Source: Xanthomonas sp. CFBP 8443
GTDB lineage: Bacteria; Pseudomonadota; Gammaproteobacteria; Xanthomonadales; Xanthomonadaceae
Reading direction: 5' to 3'
NCBI RefSeq assembly: GCF_025666195.1
Contig: NZ_CP102592.1
Location: 1,302,001-1,366,000 of the forward strand
DNA: 64,000 nucleotides
Part shown: piece by piece, positions 45,052-53,471 of the stretch
How positions within the stretch are numbered: position 1 is the stretch's first letter
How the letters are laid out: the number at the start of each line of letters is the position of its first letter
Notes under the pieces: model-generated
Told to the model about the DNA's origin: nothing
Database searches by the model: none
What the model saw: the letters and a program-made list of their open reading frames with translations, nothing else
Made by a program: the position numbers and the translations under genes

Positions 45052-45148
45052 ACCGGGTTTCGGCCCGCGGAGTCGCAAGCATGTACCAGGGAAGGGAACC
45101 GCGGCGCGCTGCCGCCGCCATGGCACGGCCCGACCGCGGGAGGCGCGC

Positions 45149-45910
45149 ATGATCGACATGGTGCTGCTGGCGGTGATCCTGGTCTCGGCGCTGCTCGGCG
45201 CCCTGCGCGGCTTCGTCGGCATCGTGGTCGGCACGCTGTCGTGGCTGCTGTCCGGCTGGGCCACCTTCCAGTTCGGCGGCGACGCCGGACGCTGGCTGGC
45301 CGACGGCGCGCGCCCGAGCATGACCTACTATCTCGGCGGCTATGCGCTGACCTTCGTGGTGACGATGGCGGTGGTCGGCATCACCGGCATGGTGATCCGC
45401 AGCGCGGTGCGCGCCACCGCGCTGTCCGGCACCGACCGCGCGCTGGGCTTCGGCCTGGGCACGCTGCGCGGAGGGTTCTTCGCCGCGGTGCTGGTGCTGC
45501 TGATGAGCTTCACCCCGCTGACCCGCGAACCGGCCTGGCACCAGTCGGTGGTGCTGCCGGTGCTCAGCCCCGGCGTGCACTGGATGCGCGCGCAGTTGCC
45601 GGACTGGCGCATGCCGCAGATGCCGCAGATGCCGCAACTGAACATGCAGCAGATGAACATGCAGCAGATGGATTTGGGCAAGTTGCCCGCGGCAGGCGAT
45701 AATGCCGCCCTGGGCAATGCCCTGTCGGCCAGCGGCCTGCAGGACATCGTGTCCAAGGCCCTGGGGCGTCCGGGTGCCCAATCCGCGCAGCCCGGAGGCG
45801 ATCCGACCCAGGTTCTGCCTGCGAACATCGATCCGGCGCAGGCGCGTCCGGCAGCAAACGACCCGGCACGGGTCGAATCCAACGGCCAGGCACGGCCACC
45901 TTCCCAATAG
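45149..45910 (+). CDS. cvpA: CvpA family membrane protein with Met-Gln-rich tail
   Basis: A 253-residue inner-membrane protein. Residues 1-130 have four hydrophobic segments with [20 protein letters not shown] and [19 protein letters not shown], typical of CvpA, which is linked to colicin V export and, more broadly, envelope and purine-related functions of unknown mechanism. The C-terminal half is unusual: short repeats of PQM and MQQMN at about residues 153-172, then a Gln-, Pro- and Ala-rich tail. The ATG at 45149 follows GGGAGG. It is directly upstream of purF, as in E. coli. Confidence 0.85.
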   Translation: MIDMVLLAVILVSALLGALRGFVGIVVGTLSWLLSGWATFQFGGDAGRWLADGARPSMTYYLGGYALTFVVTMAVVGITGMVIRSAVRATALSGTDRALGFGLGTLRGGFFAAVLVLLMSFTPLTREPAWHQSVVLPVLSPGVHWMRAQLPDWRMPQMPQMPQLNMQQMNMQQMDLGKLPAAGDNAALGNALSASGLQDIVSKALGRPGAQSAQPGGDPTQVLPANIDPAQARPAANDPARVESNGQARPPSQ

Positions 45911-45938
45911 CGGCGCAGTCGCCGCGGAGAGCGCTCAA

Positions 45939-47405
45939 ATGTGTGGCATCGTCGGAATCGTCGGCAATCAGAATGTCGCTGCGCAACTGTATGACGGCCT
46001 GGCCGTGCTGCAGCATCGCGGACAGGATGCCGCAGGCATCGCCACCGCCGATGGCACCCGCCTGCGCGTGCAGAAGGCCAATGGCCTGGTCCGCGACGTC
46101 TTCGACGAGAAGCGCATGGCGGTGCTGGAAGGCCGGGTCGGCATCGCCCATTGCCGCTACCCCACCGCCGGCTCGGAAGGCATGGACGAGGCGCAGCCGT
46201 TCTACGTCAATTCGCCCTACGGCATCGCGCTGGCGCACAACGGCAACCTGATCAATACCGAGGCGCTGCGGCAGCAGGTGTTCGAGGCCGACCGGCGCAA
46301 CATCAACACCGATTCGGACAGCGAAGTGCTGCTGAACGTGTTCGCCTACGAGCTGGACGCGCAGCGCATGCTGACCCCGGAAGCGGCGATCCGCGCGGTG
46401 GCCGGCGTGCACCGCCGCTGCAAGGGCGGCTACGCGGTGGTCAGCGTGGTGCTGGGCCTGGGCCTGGTGGCGTTCCGCGACCCGCACGGCATCCGTCCGC
46501 TGGTGCTGGGCAAGCGCGAGAGCGCCGAAGGCGACGAGTACATCGTCGCCTCCGAGTCCTCGGCGCTGGACATCCTCGGCTTCACCCGCCTGCGCGACGT
46601 GCGCCCGGGCGAGGCGCTGGTCATCACCGGCCGCGGCGAGCTGTTCTCCGAGGTCTGCGCCTCGCCGACCGACCATACCCCGTGCATCTTCGAGTACGTG
46701 TACTTCGCGCGCCCGGACTCGATGATCGACAACGTCTCGGTGCACAAGGCGCGCATGCGCATGGGCATGAAGCTGGGCGAGAAGATCCTGCGCCTGCGCC
46801 CGGACCACGACATCGACACCATCATCCCGATCCCGGACACCTCGCGCGACGCCGCGCTGGAGATGTCCAACGTGCTCGGGGTGAAGTACCGCGAGGGCTT
46901 CGTCAAGAACCGCTACGTCGGCCGCACCTTCATCATGCCGGGGCAGGTCGAGCGGGTGAAGTCGGTGCGCCGCAAGCTCAATCCGATCCACCTGGAGTTC
47001 CGCAACCGCGTGGTGCTGCTGGTCGACGATTCGATCGTGCGCGGCACCACCAGCCGGCAGATCGTGCAGATGGCGCGCGAGGCCGGCGCGCGCAAGGTCT
47101 ACCTGGCCAGCGCCGCGCCGCCGGTGCGCTACCCGAACATCTACGGCATCGACATGCCGGCCGCCGACGAGCTGATCGCGCACGGCCGCAGCGAGCAGGA
47201 GATCCAGGAATTCCTCGGCTGCGACTGGCTGATCTACCAGGACCTGGAAGACCTGGAGACCGCGGTGCGCGAGGGCAACCCGGAACTGAAGACCTTCGAT
47301 TCCTCGTGCTTCAACGGCGAATACACCACCGGCATCGAGCCCGGCTACTTCGAGCGCATCATGCAACTGCGTTCGGACGAAGCGAAGAAGAAGCGCCGCG
47401 CCTGA
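45939..47405 (+). CDS. purF: Amidophosphoribosyltransferase
   Basis: A 488-residue enzyme that makes 5-phosphoribosylamine from PRPP and glutamine, the first committed step of purine synthesis. The N-terminal Cys2 (MCGIVGIVG) is the glutaminase nucleophile after removal of Met. [13 protein letters not shown] and [14 protein letters not shown] belong to the glutaminase domain. The PRPP site is [18 protein letters not shown]. Length and order are normal. cvpA lies 28 bases upstream, and a ferritin-like gene follows after 22 bases. Confidence 0.97.
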   Translation: MCGIVGIVGNQNVAAQLYDGLAVLQHRGQDAAGIATADGTRLRVQKANGLVRDVFDEKRMAVLEGRVGIAHCRYPTAGSEGMDEAQPFYVNSPYGIALAHNGNLINTEALRQQVFEADRRNINTDSDSEVLLNVFAYELDAQRMLTPEAAIRAVAGVHRRCKGGYAVVSVVLGLGLVAFRDPHGIRPLVLGKRESAEGDEYIVASESSALDILGFTRLRDVRPGEALVITGRGELFSEVCASPTDHTPCIFEYVYFARPDSMIDNVSVHKARMRMGMKLGEKILRLRPDHDIDTIIPIPDTSRDAALEMSNVLGVKYREGFVKNRYVGRTFIMPGQVERVKSVRRKLNPIHLEFRNRVVLLVDDSIVRGTTSRQIVQMAREAGARKVYLASAAPPVRYPNIYGIDMPAADELIAHGRSEQEIQEFLGCDWLIYQDLEDLETAVREGNPELKTFDSSCFNGEYTTGIEPGYFERIMQLRSDEAKKKRRA

Positions 47406-47427
47406 CGCGGCGCTGCGGAGCGCACGG

Positions 47428-48249
47428 ATGCAGGACGCGCACGCCGGCGGAGATCTGCTGCAAGCCGCGCGGCGGTGCCTGGCCGCCAGCGCGCCCGAGG
47501 ACAAGGTCGCCCTGACCCAGCACTACGCCGCTGCGTTCGCCGCCGGCGAACTGCGCGTGCCGGCCGATGCCGGCGAACCGGAGCCGATCCGCATGCCGGG
47601 GCGTCCGCCGCGGCCAGTGCTGGTGCATCCGCGCGAGCTGCCGCGGCGCGGGCTCGGCAGCGCCGAAGGCCGCGCCGCCTTCGTCCATGCGATCGCGCAC
47701 ATCGAGCTCAACGCGATCGACCTGGCCTGGGATGCGGTGTACCGCTTCCGCGGATTGCCCGACGCGTTCTATGCCGACTGGGTGGCGGTGGCAGCCGACG
47801 AATCGCGCCACTTCGCGCTGCTGCGCGATCGGCTGCGCGCGCTGGGCCACGACTACGGCGATTTCGCCGCGCACAACGGGCTGTGGGAGATGTGCGAGAA
47901 GACCGCGCACGACGGCCTGGCGCGCATGGCGCTGGTGCCGCGCGTGCTGGAGGCGCGCGGGCTGGATGTGACCCCGGGCATGATCGTCAAGCTACGCGCG
48001 CTCGGTGACGAGGCCACGGTCGAGATCCTGGAACTGATCCTGCGCGAGGAAGTGGCGCACGTCGCCGCCGGCTCGCGCTGGTACCGCTGGTATTGCGCGC
48101 GCGCCGGCATCGAGCCGCGCGCCCGTTTCGCCGAGCTGCTGCGCGAATACGCCGGCGGCTATCTGCACGGCCCGTTCAACCTGCCGGCACGCTTGCTGGC
48201 CGGCTTCGACGAGGACGAACTGCTGGCGCTGCAGCACCAGGCAGGTTGA
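47428..48249 (+). CDS. DUF455 family ferritin-like protein
   Basis: A 273-residue protein of the DUF455 family, which has a ferritin-like helical fold. Candidate di-metal ligands are in FVHAIAHIELNAIDLAWD, VAADESRHFALLRDRL, and ELILREEVAHVAAGSRW, a set of Glu and ExxH motifs. The reaction is unknown. Close linkage to purF suggests cotranscription, but I know of no functional link. Confidence 0.82.
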   Translation: MQDAHAGGDLLQAARRCLAASAPEDKVALTQHYAAAFAAGELRVPADAGEPEPIRMPGRPPRPVLVHPRELPRRGLGSAEGRAAFVHAIAHIELNAIDLAWDAVYRFRGLPDAFYADWVAVAADESRHFALLRDRLRALGHDYGDFAAHNGLWEMCEKTAHDGLARMALVPRVLEARGLDVTPGMIVKLRALGDEATVEILELILREEVAHVAAGSRWYRWYCARAGIEPRARFAELLREYAGGYLHGPFNLPARLLAGFDEDELLALQHQAG

Positions 48250-48573
48250 CGCGCGGCGGCGAAACTGCGCAGCGCGCGCTGCCGGGTGGGCCTTCCTGCA
48301 CCGACCGCGCACGGCACCGACTGGCGCGGGCCGCTGACATGACGAAGATGAAATGGCGTGCAGGTGCAGTCGATGCGTGAACCACGACGTCGTCGGCGTT
48401 GATGGCGATCACGGCGCCTTCTGGAATGGCTATCTCTGAGTGGAAACGCCGCGCATTTGTCGCTTGCGCTGGCTGTCGGCCGGGCGGCTAATCGGAATCC
48501 CCGCGCGCTGTGGACGCGCCTTCTGCGCGAGGGACGACGCTCCGTCTCTTCTCACCACCCCTGGGAGTACGAC
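48250..48573. other. Intergenic stretch, nothing recognised
   Basis: About 320 bases lie between the ferritin-like gene and the metallopeptidase gene. Short frames cross it but none has a family signature. GGGAG near 48563 is the ribosome binding site for the next gene. I see no terminator or repeat. Confidence 0.5.
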
Positions 48574-49818
48574 ATGAAGTCGATCTGCTGCCTTACCGCG
48601 ATGCTTGCGCTGTGTGTCGCCGGTTCCGCCTCCGCGGCCGGAAAACCCCTGTTCCAGAGCAGTCAGTACATTTCCAAGGCCATTCCTGGCGAGCCCGGAT
48701 TGAGCCGCGTGCTGGCCAATCCCGCCACCGGCGCCGTGCAGAGCGTGCGCGTGGACGCCGCCGCGGTCGATGCCACGCAGGCGCAGCTGGAACTGGACCT
48801 GCTGGGCCAGCGCGTCACCGCCACGCAACTGAAGACCGAGCGGCTGGAAGGCGGCAACAGCATCTGGTACGGCAATCTCGGCAATGCCGCCGCGGCCAAG
48901 GCGCGCGCCCGCTCCGGCCTGGATCCGCTGAATTCGGCGATCCTGGTGCGCAGCGGCGACACCATCACCGGCAGCATCCGCAGCAACGGCACGCTGTTCC
49001 ACCTGCGTCCGATCGCCGGCGGCGGCCACGTGCTGGTCGAGGTCGACGAAAGCCGCATGCCGGCCGAGCATCCGGGCGAATACGCGCTGCTGCCGACCAT
49101 CCGCATGCCGCAGGCCGCGATCGACGACCGTGCGGTCATCGCGTCCCCGACCGCCGGCCCGACCGCGACGATCCGCGTGCTGGTGGTGGCCACCAACCAG
49201 GCGGTGAGCGGCTACGGCGGCAACATGCAGTCGTTGGTGCAGCTGGCGGTGGCCGAGTCCAACCAGGGCTATGTCAACAGCAACGTCGGCATCAACTTGG
49301 TCCTCGCCGGCTATCAGACCACCACCTACACCGAGTCGGGCAACTTCACCACCGACCTGACCCGCTTCCGCGGTACCAGCGACGGCTACATGGACAGCAT
49401 CCACACCACGCGCAACAGCGTGGCCGCCGACGTCGGCGTGCTGATCATCGACAACGCCAGCTACTGCGGCCTGGCCTCGGGCATTGGTTCGACCGCGGCC
49501 ACCGCGTTCGCCGCGGTGTACTGGGACTGTGCCACCGGCTATTACAGCTTCGCCCACGAGATCGGCCACCTGCAGAGCGCGCGCCACGACATCGCCACCG
49601 ATCCCAGCACCTCGCCGTACGCCTATGGCCACGGCTACCGCTACGGCAACAACTGGCGCACGATCATGGCCTACAACTGCCCGGTCAGCTGCCCGCGCCT
49701 GAACTACTGGTCCAACCCGAACATTACCTACGGCGGCGTGCCGATGGGCAATGCCACCAGCGCCGACAACCAGCGCGTGCTGGTCAACACCAAGGCGGCG
49801 GTCGCCGCGTTCCGCTGA
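48574..49818 (+). CDS. Secreted zinc metallopeptidase (reprolysin/M12-like)
   Basis: A 414-residue secreted protein with a signal peptide ending SASA near residue 21. Residues 22-195 form a propeptide-like region. The catalytic domain follows, with the extended zinc motif HEIGHLQSARHD (His328, Glu329, His332, His338) and a Met-turn in TIMAYNCPVSC. This places it among the metzincins. Substrate and role are unknown; an extracellular protease for nutrition or virulence is possible. The ATG at 48574 follows GGGAG; an in-frame start at 48457 would precede the signal peptide. Confidence 0.88.
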   Translation: MKSICCLTAMLALCVAGSASAAGKPLFQSSQYISKAIPGEPGLSRVLANPATGAVQSVRVDAAAVDATQAQLELDLLGQRVTATQLKTERLEGGNSIWYGNLGNAAAAKARARSGLDPLNSAILVRSGDTITGSIRSNGTLFHLRPIAGGGHVLVEVDESRMPAEHPGEYALLPTIRMPQAAIDDRAVIASPTAGPTATIRVLVVATNQAVSGYGGNMQSLVQLAVAESNQGYVNSNVGINLVLAGYQTTTYTESGNFTTDLTRFRGTSDGYMDSIHTTRNSVAADVGVLIIDNASYCGLASGIGSTAATAFAAVYWDCATGYYSFAHEIGHLQSARHDIATDPSTSPYAYGHGYRYGNNWRTIMAYNCPVSCPRLNYWSNPNITYGGVPMGNATSADNQRVLVNTKAAVAAFR

Positions 49819-49995
49819 CCGAGGCAGTACGTTCCAGGGGCGTTCCGGTGCAAGCCGCGCCAGGCGCGTGCCGGAACGCCCCGCTTGCCGATCCTGCCGG
49901 CCGGCCGGACGCCGTGGCGTCCGGCTTCGGCTATGCTGCGCGACGACGCGTCCGGGCATGGCCGGGCGCACCGCTCACTACGTGTGGATCCGGCG

Positions 49996-50511
49996 ATGGT
50001 GTTGAAAAGCATAGGCGTGCCAGCCGCCTTGGCGCTGGCGATGTTGAGCATGGGCTGCGGCCCGGCGGCCGATCCGCCGGCAGCGCCGCAGCAGGCGCCG
50101 GCCAGCGCTGCCGCACCGGCCGCCGCCCCTGTCGCGCGCGATGCGCCTGCGGCGGCGTTCGACGAAACCCGGGCGCTGGACATGCTGGAGACGCGGCTGG
50201 CGGCCGACCATGTCTATGCCGATGCGCAGTGCCTGCAGTACGACGCCGAGACCGACGCCGAACCGGTGGCCGATGACGCCGCTGCTCCGCCACCCGCGAC
50301 CAGCGGAGCCGCCGCCGCCGCACCGGCTGCGATCGAGTTCGCGGTGCGCGAGAAGCACGGCGACGGCTGCCCGGGCGACCCGCAGACCGCGCCGGTGCGC
50401 GACCGCTACCGGGTCGAACGCTCCGGCGCGATCCTGTGGTACGACGTGACCGAGGGCGATTTCGTCAGCTATGCGCAACGTGCGCAGGACCGCACCGGCG
50501 GCATGCTCTAG
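49996..50511 (+). CDS. Predicted lipoprotein of unknown function
   Basis: A protein of about 171 residues with an N-terminal signal (KSIGVPAALALAMLSMGC) whose lipobox LSMGC suggests lipid attachment at Cys19. An Ala-Pro linker follows, and then a region with several acidic and a few Cys residues (YADAQCLQYDAETDAEP, then GDGCPGDPQ). I do not recognise the family. The ATG at 49996 is preferred because the upstream extension from 49885 would place the signal internally. Confidence 0.7.
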   Translation: MVLKSIGVPAALALAMLSMGCGPAADPPAAPQQAPASAAAPAAAPVARDAPAAAFDETRALDMLETRLAADHVYADAQCLQYDAETDAEPVADDAAAPPPATSGAAAAAPAAIEFAVREKHGDGCPGDPQTAPVRDRYRVERSGAILWYDVTEGDFVSYAQRAQDRTGGML

Positions 50512-50551
50512 CCCGCGCCGCTCGTCTGTCGCGTTGTTTCGCGGCGGCGGA

Positions 50552-51289
50552 CTACAGCTGCTGCAGCCGGCAATCCTGCGCGTCCACGCGCAGCACCGAG
50601 CCCTGTTCGTACCAGTCGCCGAGCACGATGCGGGTGCAACTGCGGCCGTTCGCCTCCAGCGTGTGCACCGCGGGGCGATGGGTATGGCCATGGATCATCC
50701 GCGCCACGCCGTAGCGCGCGAACGTGGCCACGACCTCGTCCGGCGCCACGTCGGTGACGGTTTCGAACTGCGCCCGATCGCCTTGCTTCATTTCCGCCTG
50801 CCGCGCCTGGCTGGCGGCGCGCGCCTGCTGCGCATAGGCGATGCGCGCGGCCAGCGGCTGCGCCAGGAACTGCTGCTGGAACGCCGGATCGCGGGTCTGT
50901 GCGCGGAACGCCTGGTAAGCGGTGTCGTCGGTGCACAGCAGGTCGCCGTGCAGCAGCAGCGTCGGTTCGCCGTACAGGTCGATCACGCACGGATCGGGCA
51001 GCAGGCGCATGCCGGCGCGGCGCGCGTAGTCGGCGCCGAGCAGGAAATCGCGGTTGCCATGCATGAAATACACCGGCACGCCGGCGTCGCTCACTGCGCG
51101 CAGTTCGAGCGCCACCGCATCGGCCGCCGCGGACGGCGTGTCGTCGCCGATCCACGCCTCGAACAGGTCGCCGAGGATGTACAGGGCGTCGGCAGCGCGC
51201 GCTTCGCCACGCAGGAACTCGAGGAACAACTCGGTGATCGCCGGCCGCGCCGGATCCAGATGCAGGTCTGAGATGAACAGGGTGGTCAT
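50552..51289 (-). CDS. lpxH: UDP-2,3-diacylglucosamine diphosphatase
   Basis: A 245-residue calcineurin-like phosphoesterase of lipid A synthesis that cleaves UDP-2,3-diacylglucosamine to lipid X. Metal ligands are in ISDLHLD (Asp8, His10), [11 protein letters not shown] (Asp41), MHGNRDFLL (Asn79), [12 protein letters not shown] and IHGHTHRP. Length fits LpxH of proteobacteria. The ATG at 51289 gives the normal N-terminus. A TACAAT box ends only six bases before this ATG, so the message may be leaderless. Confidence 0.94.
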   Translation of the reverse strand: MTTLFISDLHLDPARPAITELFLEFLRGEARAADALYILGDLFEAWIGDDTPSAAADAVALELRAVSDAGVPVYFMHGNRDFLLGADYARRAGMRLLPDPCVIDLYGEPTLLLHGDLLCTDDTAYQAFRAQTRDPAFQQQFLAQPLAARIAYAQQARAASQARQAEMKQGDRAQFETVTDVAPDEVVATFARYGVARMIHGHTHRPAVHTLEANGRSCTRIVLGDWYEQGSVLRVDAQDCRLQQL

Positions 51290-51295
51290 TGGGGC

Positions 51296-51301
51296 ATTGT
51301 A
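51296..51301 (-). promoter_or_regulatory. Possible -10 box of lpxH, close to the start codon
   Basis: TACAAT reads on the minus strand and ends six bases before the lpxH ATG. A transcript from it would start at or near the ATG. No convincing -35 box is seen, because the upstream bases are the heptad array. Confidence 0.3.
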
Positions 51302-51308
51302 CGGGGCG

Positions 51309-51367
51309 GGACTCGGGAACCCGGAACTCGGGACTCGGGACTCGGGACTCGGGACTCGGGACTCGGG
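51309..51367. repeat. ACTCGGG heptad array, left side
   Basis: Six consecutive copies of the 7-base unit ACTCGGG stand at about 51327-51367, preceded by two degenerate copies. They lie just upstream of lpxH and are in inverse orientation to the array at 51572. Confidence 0.9.
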
Positions 51368-51395
51368 ATTTTCCCATGTCTGCAGCAATGCGCGT

Positions 51396-51467
51396 TTTCT
51401 GTAGGAGGGGCTTCAGCCCCGACGCGTTACCGGTAAGGCGTCGGGGCTGAAGCCCCTCCTACAGAAA
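51396..51467. repeat. REP-like palindrome, TGTAGGAGGGGC type
   Basis: TTTCTGTAGGAGGGGCTTCA and its complement ending CTACAGAAA form a long stem; CAGCCCCGACGC and GCGTCGGGGCTG extend it. It has the same outline as the other palindromes in the window but a third arm type (GGAGGGGC). Confidence 0.92.
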
Positions 51468-51483
51468 GCGGTTGGCTATAGCC

Positions 51484-51525
51484 AAAAAAAAGGCCGCTTT
51501 TTTCTTTAAAAACAGCGGCCCTTTT
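51484..51525. terminator. Probable bidirectional terminator
   Basis: GGCCGCT and AGCGGCC form the stem core, with A-rich sequence on the left and T-rich on the right, and complementary TTTTTT and AAAAA near the loop. The PAP2 gene on the minus strand ends 130 bases away and is the likely user; the heptad array lies between. Confidence 0.7.
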
Positions 51526-51571
51526 GCATCAAATCGCTTGACAGCGATTTGCGCCGGGACATCATCCTGCA

Positions 51572-51658
51572 GTCCCGAGTCCCGAGTCCCGAGTCCCGAG
51601 TCCCGAGTCCCGAGTCCCGAGTCCCGAGTCCCGAGTCCCGAGTCCCGAGTCCCGAGTC
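51572..51658. repeat. CCCGAGT heptad array, right side
   Basis: About twelve copies of the 7-base unit CCCGAGT run without interruption up to the stop codon of the PAP2 gene. This is the complement of the unit in the left array. Confidence 0.95.
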
Positions 51659-52204
51659 TCACCCAAGCAACGCCGGCATCGGCAGCAGCCACAGCGACAT
51701 CCCGGCCAGCAGCGCGCCGATGCCGGTGGCGGCGAGCACGTCGCTGGGGTAGTGCAGGCCCAGCACCACCCGCGACAGCGCCACGCAGGCGATGAACGGG
51801 ATCAGCAGCGGTGCCAGCCACGGGTAGTACGCCAGTGCCACGATGCCGAACGACACCGCATGCAAGGTGTGCCCGGACGGAAAGCTGAACTCGTCCAGCG
51901 GCGCCACCCAGGCGCGGATGCGCAGGTCGGCCGCGTACGGGCGCGGGCGCCGGGTCCAGCGCTTGAGGCCCTTGTACAGGCTCAGCGCGACCACCCCGGT
52001 GGCGGCCATGTGCGCGGACGCGAATACGCCGTCCATGCCGTCGCACACCACCAGCAAGGCCATCAGCGCATACCAGAACACGCCGTCGCCGAGCCGGCTG
52101 ATCATCGCGAAGAAGCGCCGCACGGAACGTTGCCGGCACCAGTGGTTGGCCTGACGGCACCAGCGGGCTTCGTGCCCGCGCAAGATCTCAAGCCGCGTCG
52201 ACAT
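51659..52204 (-). CDS. PAP2-family membrane phosphatase
   Basis: A 181-residue inner-membrane phosphatase with about four to five hydrophobic segments. The three PAP2 motifs are visible: KRWTRRPRP, FSFPSGHTLH and SRVVLGLHYPSD. Members dephosphorylate lipids such as phosphatidic acid, phosphatidylglycerol phosphate or undecaprenyl pyrophosphate. Its start overlaps the end of the glycosyltransferase gene by 17 bases, so both are likely made from one message and may act in the same lipid or glycan pathway. Confidence 0.92.
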   Translation of the reverse strand: MSTRLEILRGHEARWCRQANHWCRQRSVRRFFAMISRLGDGVFWYALMALLVVCDGMDGVFASAHMAATGVVALSLYKGLKRWTRRPRPYAADLRIRAWVAPLDEFSFPSGHTLHAVSFGIVALAYYPWLAPLLIPFIACVALSRVVLGLHYPSDVLAATGIGALLAGMSLWLLPMPALLG

Positions 52205-53318
52205 GTGTCCTCCTGCTGGATGCCAGTTCGCCCAGTAGCGCTTCGAAATCGGCCACCACCCGTTCCGGGCGCAGCTGCTGCATCGCCGCGCAGGCGGCCT
52301 CGCCCAGGCGCCGGCGCAGCGCGTCGTCGCCGCCCAGGCGCAGCGCCGCGGCGACGAAGTCCGCGTCGTCGGCCACCGCCGCGCCGTTGACGCCGTCGCG
52401 CAGGTATTCGCGCGCCGCGCCGTAGTCGAAGGCGACGGTAGCCACGCCGCTGGCCATCGCTTCCAGGGTCACGTTGCCGAAGGTCTCGCTGCGGCTGGGG
52501 AACAGGAACAGGTCGCCGCTGGCGAAGTGACGCGCCAGCGCGTCGCCGCGCTGCACGCCGCAGAAGATGAAGTCGGGATTCTCCTGCGCCAGGCGCTCGC
52601 GCATCGGGCCGTCGCCGACCCACACGAAGCGCGCGTCCGGCCGCCGCTGCTGCAGTTCGCGGAACGCGCGCACCGCCAGCGGCAGGTTCTTCTCCGAGGC
52701 GATGCGGCCGACGTACAGCGCCGCGCAGCCAGCGTCGTCCAGGCCCCATTCGCGGCGCAGCTGCGCATCGCGGCGCTGCGGTTCGAACTGGCGGTTGTCC
52801 ACCGCGCGCGCCAGCAGGCGCACGCGCTCGAAGCCTTGCCCGGCGAGGAACCCGAGCAGTTCGCGAGTCGGCACCAGGGTCGCGTCGGCCTGGTTGTGGA
52901 AGCGCCGCATCCAACGCAGCGCGGTCGACTGCAGCCAGGCGGCGCCGTACTGCGGCAGGTATTCGTCGAAGCGGGTGTGGAAGCCGGTGGCGATCGGAAT
53001 GCCCAGGCGCCGCGCGGTGCGCAGCGCCGACCAGCCCAGCGGGCCTTCGGTGGCGATGTAGACCGCGTCTGGCGGCGTGGCCTGCCACAACCGGGCCAGG
53101 CGCCGCGGCGCGGGCAGGCCGAACTTCAGGCCGGGGTAGCGCGGCAGCGCCGCACCGCGCACCAGATGCGCATCGTCGTCGTGGTCGCCGACCTGACGCG
53201 GCCGCACCACGTCGACCTGATGGCCGAGCGCACGCAATCCCAGTTCCAGCCCCTGCACGGTCAGCGCGACGCCGTTGACCTCAGGGGGGTACGTCTCGGT
53301 GACGATCGCGTAGCGCAT
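52188..53318 (-). CDS. Glycosyltransferase, GT4 family
   Basis: A 376-residue GT-B fold enzyme. The acceptor domain begins MRYAIVTETYPPEVNGVALT with TGFHTRFDEYLP, and the donor domain has YVGRIASEKNLPLAVRAF, FVWVGDGPMRERL and the E-x7-E type block FLFPSRSETFGNVTLEAMASG. This pattern is that of the MgtA/PimB and SQD2-like branch, which adds mannose, glucose or sulfoquinovose to lipid acceptors. The substrate is not known. The ATG at 53318 gives the family N-terminus. Confidence 0.9.
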   Translation of the reverse strand: MRYAIVTETYPPEVNGVALTVQGLELGLRALGHQVDVVRPRQVGDHDDDAHLVRGAALPRYPGLKFGLPAPRRLARLWQATPPDAVYIATEGPLGWSALRTARRLGIPIATGFHTRFDEYLPQYGAAWLQSTALRWMRRFHNQADATLVPTRELLGFLAGQGFERVRLLARAVDNRQFEPQRRDAQLRREWGLDDAGCAALYVGRIASEKNLPLAVRAFRELQQRRPDARFVWVGDGPMRERLAQENPDFIFCGVQRGDALARHFASGDLFLFPSRSETFGNVTLEAMASGVATVAFDYGAAREYLRDGVNGAAVADDADFVAAALRLGGDDALRRRLGEAACAAMQQLRPERVVADFEALLGELASSRRTHVDAA

Positions 53319-53439
53319 GTTGAGGCTCCGGTTTGCCAAAGCTTCGCGCGCAGCGGTGAAGCGAACATGTCCAGAGGATGTAGGAATGATGACGCCGGCC
53401 CAGGGCGTTTAGCGACGCGCCAGCTACTGCGCCGCTACC

Positions 53440-53469
53440 GATCCCGAATCCCCAATCTCCAATCCCGGC
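53440..53469. repeat. Degenerate CCCGAATCC-type heptad repeats
   Basis: ATCCCGAATCCCCAATCTCC followed by AATCCCGG consists of variant 7-base units (TCCCGAA, TCCCCAA, TCTCCAA). It stands directly after the ppx stop, between ppx and the glycosyltransferase start. A related run stands at 63138. Confidence 0.7.
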
Positions 53470-53471
53470 CT

